Shown in pieces: positions 46,360-55,551 of a stretch of DNA of 64,000 nt. The notes below the pieces were generated by a model. The model ran no database searches. It saw nothing but the letters and a program-made list of their open reading frames with translations, and had not been told where the DNA came from. The translations under genes were made by a program, and so were the position numbers. Source of the stretch: Acidobacteriota bacterium (GTDB taxonomy: Bacteria > Acidobacteriota > Blastocatellia > Pyrinomonadales > Pyrinomonadaceae); contig JAKOVX010000042.1 of assembly GCA_029781855.1 (NCBI GenBank), positions 1-64,000 of the forward strand, written 5' to 3'. The first letter of the stretch is position 1; every line of letters starts with the position of its first letter.

Positions 46360-47739
46360 ATGGACGATCCTGCCAGTAGTTTCTTCTTTCTTCTCCAATC
46401 TAACGATGGAATCGCGTCGGTCACGTTTGCCGGGACGATGTGGAAGTTTGCCCTGCTCGCCCTCGTGGTCGGGCTTAACGCTTTTTTTGTTGCGTCCGAG
46501 TTCGCTCTCGTTTCGCTACGGAGGACGCGGGTAGAGAAAAGCGCTGAAGAGGGAAGTAAGGGAGCAGCGGCCGCGATCCGTCTGCTTGATAATCCGACAC
46601 TTTTCATTTCTGCCGTCCAGCTTGGTGTAACGCTGGCATCGCTTGCTCTCGGTTGGCTCGGTGAACCGACCATCGCCGCCATTCTTGAACCGATCGCCGA
46701 GGATCTCGCGGGCGGCGGTCCGGCCGACTATATTGCGCACGGTATCGCCATTGTGATCTCGTTCTCTGCGATCACTTTCCTGCACGTCGTATTCGGCGAG
46801 CTCATTCCGAAGATGTTCGCACTGGAACGAGCCGAAGCCTTCGCGTTGTTTGCGGCCAGGCCGCTTGAGTGGTTTGCAAAGGTGTTTTCGCCGATCCTGT
46901 GGGTACTCAACCAAACCGGAAGCAGCATCGGAAAGATGATCGGCCTTTCCTCGTCGCCGCGACACGCCTCGGTGTATTCGGAAGACGAAATTCGTCAGTT
47001 GATCAAGATCTCGCAGGAAGGCGGACAGATCAATCACGAGGAGCGAACGCTGATCAATAAGGTGTTTGAATTCTCCGAAACCACAGTCAAAGAAGCGATG
47101 ATCCCGCGGACCGAGATCGTCGCGATACCGGAATCGAGCTCGTTTGAAGAGATCGCAAAGGCTTTCAGGGAGCACGGTTATTCGCGTTTGCCCGTCTACC
47201 GTGGGTCGCTCGACGATATTGCTGGGGTCATTCACAGCAAGGACCTCGTTACGTACACGCAGCGGCCAAAAAGCTTCAAGATCACGAGCGTCATTCACAA
47301 ACCGAATTACGTCGTCGATACTGCCAAGTTGGAAGACGTGCTCAGGCAAATGCAGAAGGAGAAGTTCCATTTCGGATTTGTGGTCGACGAACACGGCGGC
47401 GTCGAAGGCATAATCACGATCGAGGACCTTTTGGAAGAGATCGTGGGAGACATTTCCGACGAGCACGACGAAGAGGTCAACGAGCAGATCGATCCGCAGC
47501 CCGATGGCAGCTACATCCTCGACGGCGGCCTTGCGGTCCGAGATCTAAACCGTCGGTTGGAGACGACGTTGCCGGTATCGGAAAGCTATACGACAGTCGC
47601 AGGATTTCTGATGTCAGAGGCGGGCCAACTGCTCTCAGAGGGCGAAGTGGTACCGTTCAACGGCCACACATTCAGGATCGAAAAGGTGGATAAGCGACGC
47701 ATCTTGCAGGTGCGGATGGAAAAGACTGAGGCGAATTAA
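46360..47739 (+). CDS. HlyC/CorC-family (CNNM-CBS) transporter
   Basis: 459 residues. An N-terminal CNNM/DUF21 domain with about four transmembrane segments (LALVVGLNAFFVASEFALVSLRR first) is followed by two CBS domains (about 230-350; MIPRTEIVAIPES, GFVVDEHGGVEGIITIEDLLEE) and a CorC_HlyC FAD-like C-terminal domain (about 375-455). The family exports Mg2+ or Co2+. Length and order are typical. An extended -10 lies upstream. Confidence 0.92.
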   Translation: MDDPASSFFFLLQSNDGIASVTFAGTMWKFALLALVVGLNAFFVASEFALVSLRRTRVEKSAEEGSKGAAAAIRLLDNPTLFISAVQLGVTLASLALGWLGEPTIAAILEPIAEDLAGGGPADYIAHGIAIVISFSAITFLHVVFGELIPKMFALERAEAFALFAARPLEWFAKVFSPILWVLNQTGSSIGKMIGLSSSPRHASVYSEDEIRQLIKISQEGGQINHEERTLINKVFEFSETTVKEAMIPRTEIVAIPESSSFEEIAKAFREHGYSRLPVYRGSLDDIAGVIHSKDLVTYTQRPKSFKITSVIHKPNYVVDTAKLEDVLRQMQKEKFHFGFVVDEHGGVEGIITIEDLLEEIVGDISDEHDEEVNEQIDPQPDGSYILDGGLAVRDLNRRLETTLPVSESYTTVAGFLMSEAGQLLSEGEVVPFNGHTFRIEKVDKRRILQVRMEKTEAN

Positions 47740-47812
47740 TTGGCGAACCGTCATCCTTTTGTATTTCCACCCAATTCACGTTAAATTCAGATTGCAGCAT
47801 TTTTCACTTATT

Positions 47813-47846
47813 TTGGGTCGGGCATTTGCCAAACCCAAGGCATAAT
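47813..47846 (+). promoter_or_regulatory. Interrupted palindrome and -10-like box upstream of eno
   Basis: TTGGGT (47813-47818) and ACCCAA (47833-47838) form inverted arms, with a nested GGCA/TGCC pair (47821-47824, 47827-47830): ten of thirteen paired positions match. CATAAT (47841-47846) lies directly downstream and could be the eno -10. It is not followed by a T run on either strand, so it is more likely an operator than a terminator. Confidence 0.4.
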
Positions 47847-47898
47847 ATCATAAAAAAGGTCAACGAATATGGCCTTTGGACTTAGGAGAACGATATAA

Positions 47899-49709
<1,811 letters not shown>

Positions 49710-49713
49710 AGGT

Positions 49714-50145
49714 ATGCTTGCGAACAAAGGCGACATTGTCATTGACACAGATAAGGATCGTCTCGATATCGAGGCAATTCAGGCGTTTCTCGTAAATGAC
49801 TCATACTGGGCGCGAACCCGGACGCGTGAGCAGACGGAAACAGCTATCGAAAATTCGATCTGTTTTGGGCTTTATCACGGTGACAAACAGATCGGTTTTG
49901 CCCGCGTTGTAAGCGACCGCGCGACTTTTGCATACGTCGGCGATGTGTTCGTGGTTGACGAGTATCGCGGGCGAGGATTGAGTAAGTGGCTGATGGAAAC
50001 GATGCTCGCCCACCCCGATCTGCAAGGTCTCCGGCGATGGGTTTTGGCGACTCGTGACGCTCACGGGCTCTACTCTCAATTTGGGTTTACGGCCCTGGTG
50101 CACCCTGACCGCTGGATGGAGTTACCCGCCCCGGACGCCTACTAA
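49714..50145 (+). CDS. GNAT-family N-acetyltransferase
   Basis: 143 residues from ATG 49714 (AAAGG just upstream); a TTG at 49693 is in frame but overlaps the previous gene. The acetyl-CoA loop is YRGRGLSKWLMETML in the core VGDVFVVDEYRGRG, with GLYSQFGF near the end, as in small single-domain GNATs. The substrate is unknown. Last gene of the eno transcript. Confidence 0.87.
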   Translation: MLANKGDIVIDTDKDRLDIEAIQAFLVNDSYWARTRTREQTETAIENSICFGLYHGDKQIGFARVVSDRATFAYVGDVFVVDEYRGRGLSKWLMETMLAHPDLQGLRRWVLATRDAHGLYSQFGFTALVHPDRWMELPAPDAY

Positions 50146-50177
50146 AAAAAGCGTGGCAATAGCACGATCAATTCGTT

Positions 50178-50183
50178 TATAAT
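50178..50183 (+). promoter_or_regulatory. -10 box upstream of the GpmI-like gene
   Basis: A perfect TATAAT at 50178-50183, 64 bases before the ATG at 50248. The matching -35 (TGGCAA, 50154-50159, 18-base spacer) is weak. Confidence 0.4.
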
Positions 50184-50247
50184 TAAGTGTTATCGTTTCG
50201 CCGCCATGATGGCCGGCGGATCCCTTCACCCGAGTACCTCGACTTAA

Positions 50248-51783
50248 ATGAGTTCTCCTCTAAAGAAACCGCTGGCTCTTATTATTCTTGACGGCTGGGG
50301 CCATTCGTCCAGTTCCGAGGGCAACGCTATTGCGCTCGCACATACGCCGTATTATGACGAGATATGCCGGGCTTTCCCGATGACGACACTTCACGCAGCT
50401 GGCGAATCTGTTGGCCAGACCGCCGATGCTGCCGGGAATGCCGAGGTTGGACACACGAATATCGGAACCGGCCGATCTGCCCGCTCAGAGAGCTATCGCA
50501 TTCAGGAAGCGATCGCAAACGGTGATTTTTTCGAAAACGAGGCCCTGGTGCGGGCGTTTGCCGAATTGGCAGCTAGTCGCCGGCCCCTGCATTTGGTCGG
50601 CTTGCTCAGTGACGCCGGCATTCATTCGTCAACCGAATCGCTTTTCGCTCTGCTTAGGATGGCGAAACGGGCAGGTCTAAATGACGTCTTTGTTCATTGC
50701 ATACTGGACGGAGTCGAGGTTCAGCCGCGGACTGCCGATGTTTACGTCGAAGCTCTCGAGATCAAGTTGGCAGACATCGGTGTTGGGCGAATAGCGACTA
50801 TCTGCGGCCGTTATTTTGCCATGGACAATCGTATGCGTTGGGAACGCACGGCGAGGGCGTTCACGATGCTTGTTCATTCTGAGGGCGAACGGTCAAATGA
50901 CGCGGTCGGGTCCATCCGCAATTCATTTCTCCGCGGCATCGCCGACGAGTTTATTGCTCCGATCGTTCTCGAGTCCGAGCCCGGAGTGCCGGTAGCTCGA
51001 ATATCGAACGGAGACACGGTCATTTTCTTCAATCATCGTCCAGACGGAATGCAGCAGCTCGTGCGTTCGCTCTGTCTGCCGGACGCGACCGGTGCCGTGA
51101 AGCCGGTGGTAAACACCGTGTGCCTGACAGAATACGACCGCGATTTCGGCCTGCCTGTCGCCTTTGCTTCAGTGCCCGCTGCCAACGTTCTGACAGACGT
51201 GTTGACCTCGTATCGGATCCCAAGCGTTAAGATCTCGCAATCCGAGCGCTTTCCGCACCTAACCTTCTTTTTCAACGGCGGCGAAACGCAGGCTTCGAAT
51301 GAACAACATATCCTCGTGCCGACGCCCAGATCCGAAACCGCTGAACTTCAACCCGAATCGCAGAGTTTCAAGATAACCGACAGATTCCTTCGATCCGCCG
51401 AATCGACAACCGGAGCCGTCTTTGTGGTCAACCTCCCAGCGGCCGATCTGGCTGCCGAAACGGGTAAACTCGATAAGACTATAGATGCTGTTCAATACGT
51501 CGACACATGCATCGGTGGAATCGTGAAGTATGTGCGTGGGGCCGGCGGCGTTGCGATCGTCACCTCATCCCACGGCAACTGCGAGGTGATGACCTACGGC
51601 AATAACGGCGATCCGAACAGCATGACGACTGCCAATCCGGTGCCGTTTCACTTGATCGGCGACATTCAGGGCATACGGCTTCGCCCTGACGGCAATCTTG
51701 CTGACGTGGCACCGACGATGCTCAGCATTTTGGGTATCGAGCGGCCAGGGGAAATGACTGGCCGGGACCTGCGGATGATCTGA
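50248..51783 (+). CDS. GpmI homologue with degenerate active site (probable pseudoenzyme)
   Basis: 511 residues, the full length of cofactor-independent phosphoglycerate mutase, with the fold signatures LIILDGWG, GHTNIGTGR, CGRYFAMD, HLTFFFNGG and DVAPTMLSILG in order. Against the Geobacillus enzyme (numbers from memory), the nucleophile Ser62 is Ala65, metal ligands His407, Asp444 and His462 are Glu404, Ser441 and Thr460, and substrate residues Arg153, Asp154, Arg191, Arg264 and Lys336 are Val156, Glu157, Asn194, Gly267 and Arg334. Only Asp15, Asp400 and His442 remain of seven metal ligands. The frame is intact. It probably cannot work as a mutase and may bind something or do another job. 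Confidence 0.9.
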   Translation: MSSPLKKPLALIILDGWGHSSSSEGNAIALAHTPYYDEICRAFPMTTLHAAGESVGQTADAAGNAEVGHTNIGTGRSARSESYRIQEAIANGDFFENEALVRAFAELAASRRPLHLVGLLSDAGIHSSTESLFALLRMAKRAGLNDVFVHCILDGVEVQPRTADVYVEALEIKLADIGVGRIATICGRYFAMDNRMRWERTARAFTMLVHSEGERSNDAVGSIRNSFLRGIADEFIAPIVLESEPGVPVARISNGDTVIFFNHRPDGMQQLVRSLCLPDATGAVKPVVNTVCLTEYDRDFGLPVAFASVPAANVLTDVLTSYRIPSVKISQSERFPHLTFFFNGGETQASNEQHILVPTPRSETAELQPESQSFKITDRFLRSAESTTGAVFVVNLPAADLAAETGKLDKTIDAVQYVDTCIGGIVKYVRGAGGVAIVTSSHGNCEVMTYGNNGDPNSMTTANPVPFHLIGDIQGIRLRPDGNLADVAPTMLSILGIERPGEMTGRDLRMI

Positions 51784-51847
51784 TCGGTACGGTCAACCGA
51801 TCGCAATTTAGTTGGAAAATTAGAGTTCAACGGCGTTTGCAGGATTC

Positions 51848-51879
51848 GCCTCCGTGATGTTTTCACGGAGGCTTTTTTT
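51848..51879 (+). terminator. Rho-independent terminator after the GpmI-like gene
   Basis: GCCTCCGTGA (51848-51857) pairs with TCACGGAGGC (51863-51872) around TGTTT, followed by seven T. Confidence 0.92.
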
Positions 51880-51882
51880 GCT

Positions 51883-51888
51883 TATAAT
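51883..51888 (+). promoter_or_regulatory. -10 box upstream of tdk
   Basis: A perfect TATAAT lies 33 bases before the tdk ATG. Its -35 region would overlap the preceding terminator stem (TTTCAC, 51861-51866, 16-base spacer). Confidence 0.4.
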
Positions 51889-51921
51889 TGTGGATTCGCA
51901 CGATCGAAAAAAAGACAAGAT

Positions 51922-52542
51922 ATGGTTGAAGAATTTGCGTTCGACACTACAGAAGAACGCCGAAAGGTACGTCAAAACGGGACCGGTTGGATCGAAGTGA
52001 TCGCCGGGTCGATGTTCTCGGGAAAGTCCGAGGAGCTTATCCGGAGGTTAAACCGTGCCCGTATCGCCCGGCAAAAGGTGCAGGTGTTCAAGCCGAGGAT
52101 CGACGCCCGTTACTCCAAGGAGGAGATCGCATCCCACTCAGGCCAGACACACGGTTCGATGCCCGTCGCGACAACAGCCGAGATGATGGCACAGATCCTC
52201 GACGACACACAGGTCGTGGGTATCGACGAAGGCCAGTTTTTCGATATGGCCATAGTGGATGCCGTTAACGAACTCGCCGAATCGGGGAAACGCGTGATCA
52301 TCGCCGGCCTCGATCAGGACTACACCGGCCGGCCATTTGAACCGATGCCGCAGCTGCTCTCGGTGGCGGAGTTTATTACCAAGACCCACGCGATCTGCGT
52401 AAAATGCGGCTCGACAGCTAATTACTCACAGCGAACGGTCGAGTCCGACGCCCGCGTTGAGGTCGGTGCCAGCGACAAGTATGAGGCTCGCTGCCGCAAG
52501 TGTTTCATCCCGCACGCAGACTCGCCGACGCTGCACGAATAG
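51922..52542 (+). CDS. tdk: Thymidine kinase
   Basis: Salvage phosphorylation of thymidine by ATP. 206 residues, type II TK. Walker A GSMFSGKS (29-36), the Asp-Glu pair in GIDEGQFFD, the lasso loop TANYSQRT, and the zinc Cys pairs CVKCG and CRKC are present. The N-terminal extension of about 20 residues before WIEVIAGSM is longer than in E. coli Tdk. It lies between two terminators, so it is a single-gene unit. Confidence 0.95.
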   Translation: MVEEFAFDTTEERRKVRQNGTGWIEVIAGSMFSGKSEELIRRLNRARIARQKVQVFKPRIDARYSKEEIASHSGQTHGSMPVATTAEMMAQILDDTQVVGIDEGQFFDMAIVDAVNELAESGKRVIIAGLDQDYTGRPFEPMPQLLSVAEFITKTHAICVKCGSTANYSQRTVESDARVEVGASDKYEARCRKCFIPHADSPTLHE

Positions 52543-52563
52543 TATCTGTGATCGATAAAAGTT

Positions 52564-52591
52564 AAAGCCCGCTGTTTAGGCGGGCTTTTTT
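52564..52591. terminator. Terminator between tdk and the convergent lipoprotein gene
   Basis: AAAGCCCGC (52564-52572) pairs with GCGGGCTTT (52580-52588), loop TGTTTAG, with a T run on the plus side and AAA on the other arm. It serves tdk and may serve the minus gene. Confidence 0.88.
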
Positions 52592-52592
52592 G

Positions 52593-53237
52593 TTATTTCG
52601 TGAACTTGGCTGAGTAGAGTATCGCGGAGAACTCGTCCTTGTGCTTGTCGAACTTGCCGGCACTGGTCGAGGTCATTACGTTCACCTGCTGTTTTTGACC
52701 GAGGTACGATCGAAAACCGATCCACTGATGTCGTCGGATACCGTCCTTTTCCTCAGGCGGTGCCTCCGTGAACTCGACGCCCGGAATGCCGTCGATCTCG
52801 ACCATTCGGGCACTCTCGTATTTGCCGTTCTTCATCTGCTGCAACGCCTGTTCATAGTATGCCTTCAGGCTGTCGTCCATCGGGAAGCTGTCGGGCATTA
52901 CCGAGATATTCACCAAAAGAAACGCGAGATCCGGCGACTGATAATTGAAAGTTTCCTTCTTGACTTCCATCTTTTTCCAGCCGGCGGGAAGTTTCCAGGA
53001 AATGCCCTGGTCGTCCCACTTGGTTTCCGTGCCGGCGTCGATGATCGCCTGTTGTTCCGACGTCGGTTTCGCCTGCTCAGCAGAGGTCGAGGTTGAACCC
53101 GACTTGGTTCCCGAGGAGTTGGAGCTTGTTGTGTTCGAATTGCTCGTTGCCCCTCCGGAAAGCTGCTTCAGCTTTTCCGACAATCCGCAAAACGACATCG
53201 CGAATAGAATAATTCCCGTCAAGATGATCGATTTCAT
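52593..53237 (-). CDS. Putative lipoprotein, function unknown
   Basis: 214 residues with a short lipoprotein signal (IILFAMSFCG, lipobox MSFC), a Ser/Thr/Asn-rich linker (about 28-60) and a globular domain from about 70, with ISWKLPAGWKKMEV and PGVEFTEAPPEEKDGIRRHQW. The layout resembles surface lipoproteins that mimic photosystem-like PsbP or TonB-accessory domains, but I cannot assign a family. A perfect AGGAGG ribosome-binding site precedes the ATG at 53237, suggesting high expression. Confidence 0.75.
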   Translation of the reverse strand: MKSIILTGIILFAMSFCGLSEKLKQLSGGATSNSNTTSSNSSGTKSGSTSTSAEQAKPTSEQQAIIDAGTETKWDDQGISWKLPAGWKKMEVKKETFNYQSPDLAFLLVNISVMPDSFPMDDSLKAYYEQALQQMKNGKYESARMVEIDGIPGVEFTEAPPEEKDGIRRHQWIGFRSYLGQKQQVNVMTSTSAGKFDKHKDEFSAILYSAKFTK

Positions 53238-53349
53238 TCAATAGCCTCCTGATTTTGTTAGTAGATCGTCACTATTGTCAGTCCAAATCGATTTTAACGC
53301 AAATTACGGGGTTCGACCGCCTGCGTAGCTCAGAGTTGACGAAGGCCGC

Positions 53350-54000
53350 CTACTTCAACTTCTTGAGGTTCTCGATTATGACATCCGGTTCGGCACGTTT
53401 TTTGTAATCCGTGTCCAAATAGGCGTAAACGATCTTGCCTTTCCGATCGATCACGTATGTAGCGGCAAGCGGGAGTTCCGGCTTCGCCATTCCGTTGTGT
53501 TTAGCCACATCGAGGCCATGGGACTTATACATTTCATCCGTTGCGGCCGGCAGTTGGTAAACGATGCCGAATTTGCGGGCGACACCGAGATCCGGATCGC
53601 TCAGGACGGTGAACTGAACCTCGTTCTTTCTGGCAACGGCCATCGAGGCGTCAGGGTTCTCGACCGAGATCGCTACCAATTTGCCTCCGGCGGCCGTTAT
53701 GTCCGTCAGTCGTTTTTGTAAATTTCGAAGATAGAGATTGCAAAACGGACACCACGAACCGCGATAAAACACGATGACCAGATTGCCTTCCTTTGCCAGA
53801 TCCTTGCTGCTGACGAGCTTTCCGGAGCTGTCCTTTAGCGAAAACTGCGGTATTTTCGCTCCAACCGTCAATGCGTTCTTGACCGCATCGGTATCCGAGA
53901 CGAATTTCGCACCGTCATCTGTCTGTGCAAATGCGGCATCGGCCCCGACGAAGATCGCAGCAAAAAGTAACGCAAACGATAATATAAGTGTTCTTTTCAT
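53350..54000 (-). CDS. Secreted peroxiredoxin-like (AhpC/TSA) protein
   Basis: 216 residues with a signal peptide (cleavage near AFAQ). The thioredoxin-fold active site is FYRGSWCPFCNLYLRNL (Cys84-x2-Cys87), as in the peroxiredoxin-like/AhpC-TSA family where the first Cys is the peroxidatic or thiol-active residue. A cis-Pro region and ATYVIDRKGKIVYAY follow. It probably reduces peroxides in the periplasm. GGAG ribosome-binding site. It is divergent from the gene at 54131. Confidence 0.86.
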   Translation of the reverse strand: MKRTLILSFALLFAAIFVGADAAFAQTDDGAKFVSDTDAVKNALTVGAKIPQFSLKDSSGKLVSSKDLAKEGNLVIVFYRGSWCPFCNLYLRNLQKRLTDITAAGGKLVAISVENPDASMAVARKNEVQFTVLSDPDLGVARKFGIVYQLPAATDEMYKSHGLDVAKHNGMAKPELPLAATYVIDRKGKIVYAYLDTDYKKRAEPDVIIENLKKLK

Positions 54001-54130
54001 TATTTCTCCAACGTTGAATGTTTTTAGATCGTAACCTGTATTGAATCTCGCTCAAAGCTCGATCTATTCCAATTTTGTCGGCCGGTGCAGACAAACCGTC
54101 GATTGATATTTTGACCAAGTCGAAGTATAA

Positions 54131-54877
54131 ATGAGACCTATGAGGCGGCGAATTTCGATCTTTTTGATTGTTGGACTAGCCCTCACGATCTTCGCCTTTT
54201 CGGGTAACGCCCAGACGCGAACGTTCAAGTGGTCGGACGAACTCTGTGATTATTCCGGAACCTACAACTCCAGGAAATACACCGAGGCTCAACTTAGAAA
54301 TACCGTCCGGCTCTGGATGCCGGGAGGCTTTTCTCTCGAGACGTCCGCAACCGTCTTCAAACCCGAGGACTTGCCGACGCTCAATTTAGCTGCTCTTGAC
54401 GCGGAATATAAGGCGAAATCCGGCGAGCTGGCCCACCTCGAAATCGTCAATACACCTTATTGGGAAGCACTGCGAAAAGCGAAACTCGCTGAGATGAAGC
54501 AGGTTTACGAATTGTCGCGATTGACGATACAGGGTCACCGGAATCCGAAGGTCCTAAATGAACTTGTCGGTTCGAACGAGTGCAAAAAGAAGTACGCCGC
54601 ACCGTTGATCGCCGGCGGCGACGCCTTGCTGACGGCTTGGCGGACACTAAATGAGCAGCACCGTAAGATCAATGCCGACCCCGAACGGCTTCGCCGAATA
54701 TTTGACCAACAATATTCCTCACCGGACCGCATGAAATATGCTCTCGTCGAGGTGATGACTTTCGGTTGGTGGAACTGCGCCAACGAAGCGATCAAGTACG
54801 TCGAATACGACGGTTCGCAGGAGCGGGAGTTCAATAAGCTGTTCATTCGGGTCCGTCGGTCCTGCAGCGAGCCGTGA
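54131..54877 (+). CDS. Secreted protein of unknown function
   Basis: 248 residues. Signal peptide around 1-28 (FLIVGLALTIFAFSGNAQ). The mature part is mostly helical and has four Cys (near 37, 157, 216, 246) that could form two disulfides in the periplasm. No known domain is recognised. Met codons at 54131 and 54140 are both possible starts. It stands alone between a divergent peroxiredoxin gene and a convergent membrane protein gene. Confidence 0.7.
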   Translation: MRPMRRRISIFLIVGLALTIFAFSGNAQTRTFKWSDELCDYSGTYNSRKYTEAQLRNTVRLWMPGGFSLETSATVFKPEDLPTLNLAALDAEYKAKSGELAHLEIVNTPYWEALRKAKLAEMKQVYELSRLTIQGHRNPKVLNELVGSNECKKKYAAPLIAGGDALLTAWRTLNEQHRKINADPERLRRIFDQQYSSPDRMKYALVEVMTFGWWNCANEAIKYVEYDGSQEREFNKLFIRVRRSCSEP

Positions 54878-54985
54878 GCGGACCCATATTGACCGCCTGT
54901 CGAATCTTTCACATTTCGGCGCCGATGAACTTCTCAAGTGACTCTTCAAAATATCCGTGGGAGACGTTTGGATATAGGTAAACGA

Positions 54986-55417
54986 TCAGGCCGCAGCAGG
55001 TTCTTTGTTCATCAGGCCGAGAACGGCTCCGATCACGCCTCCCGCAACTGCCCCTAGCACGGTGGCACCTGCAACGTCGATCACGACCGCGACAAAGCTG
55101 TTCATCAGGTTCATAAAGGCCATATAAGACAGATCAGTCGCCAGTTCAATGAAGAACATCATGAACGCCCCGCCCACAAGCCCACCGGCGAAACTGCGTA
55201 TGCCGGCCCATTTGTCGAACACCAGAGTGAAAAACAGGGCCATGACAAAGTTCCAGAGAAACAAGACGACCATCGCGGGCGGGTCCTTCATCAGTCCCGG
55301 ATACTGAACCATGTACCCTTTCATGAGCGAATCCAGGAGCAGCCCGTAGATAACAAATCCCAGGCAGAAGAAAATGATCGAACCCGCGATCGCAGCCGCT
55401 AATATACGAACAAACAT
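54986..55417 (-). CDS. Four-helix membrane protein, function unknown
   Basis: 143 residues with about four hydrophobic segments (7-29, 47-70, 80-98, 115-137) and a glycine-rich last one (GAVAGGVIGAVLGLM). Similar arrangements occur in DUF1761-type proteins, but the match is weak. GGAGAG ribosome-binding site 8 bases before ATG 55417. A good promoter candidate (55516-55488, minus strand) lies about 70 bases upstream. Confidence 0.7.
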   Translation of the reverse strand: MFVRILAAAIAGSIIFFCLGFVIYGLLLDSLMKGYMVQYPGLMKDPPAMVVLFLWNFVMALFFTLVFDKWAGIRSFAGGLVGGAFMMFFIELATDLSYMAFMNLMNSFVAVVIDVAGATVLGAVAGGVIGAVLGLMNKEPAAA

Positions 55418-55487
55418 AAAGTACTCTCCAAAATGTGAAAACTACCCAAGATCCCTTGTGAATGAGGTTCGTAGATTGAACGGCGTA

Positions 55488-55516
55488 AATCTATATGAGT
55501 GCTAAAGGATTGTCAA
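55488..55516 (-). promoter_or_regulatory. Candidate sigma70 promoter for the membrane protein gene
   Basis: On the minus strand TTGACA (55516-55511), 17 bases, TAGATT (55493-55488), about 70 bases before the ATG at 55417. The -35 is a perfect match. Confidence 0.5.
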
Positions 55517-55551
55517 TTGATATTGTCGGCGTTTGACGGACGATGGCAGTG

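Noticed and set aside
46516-47466. A 316-codon open frame on the minus strand
   Set aside because: Antisense to the CNNM/CBS gene; no family features and no ribosome-binding site.
50248-51783. GpmI-like gene as a decaying pseudogene
   Set aside because: No frameshift or internal stop; length and all structural motifs are intact, so loss of catalytic residues looks selected or neutral but not frame decay.
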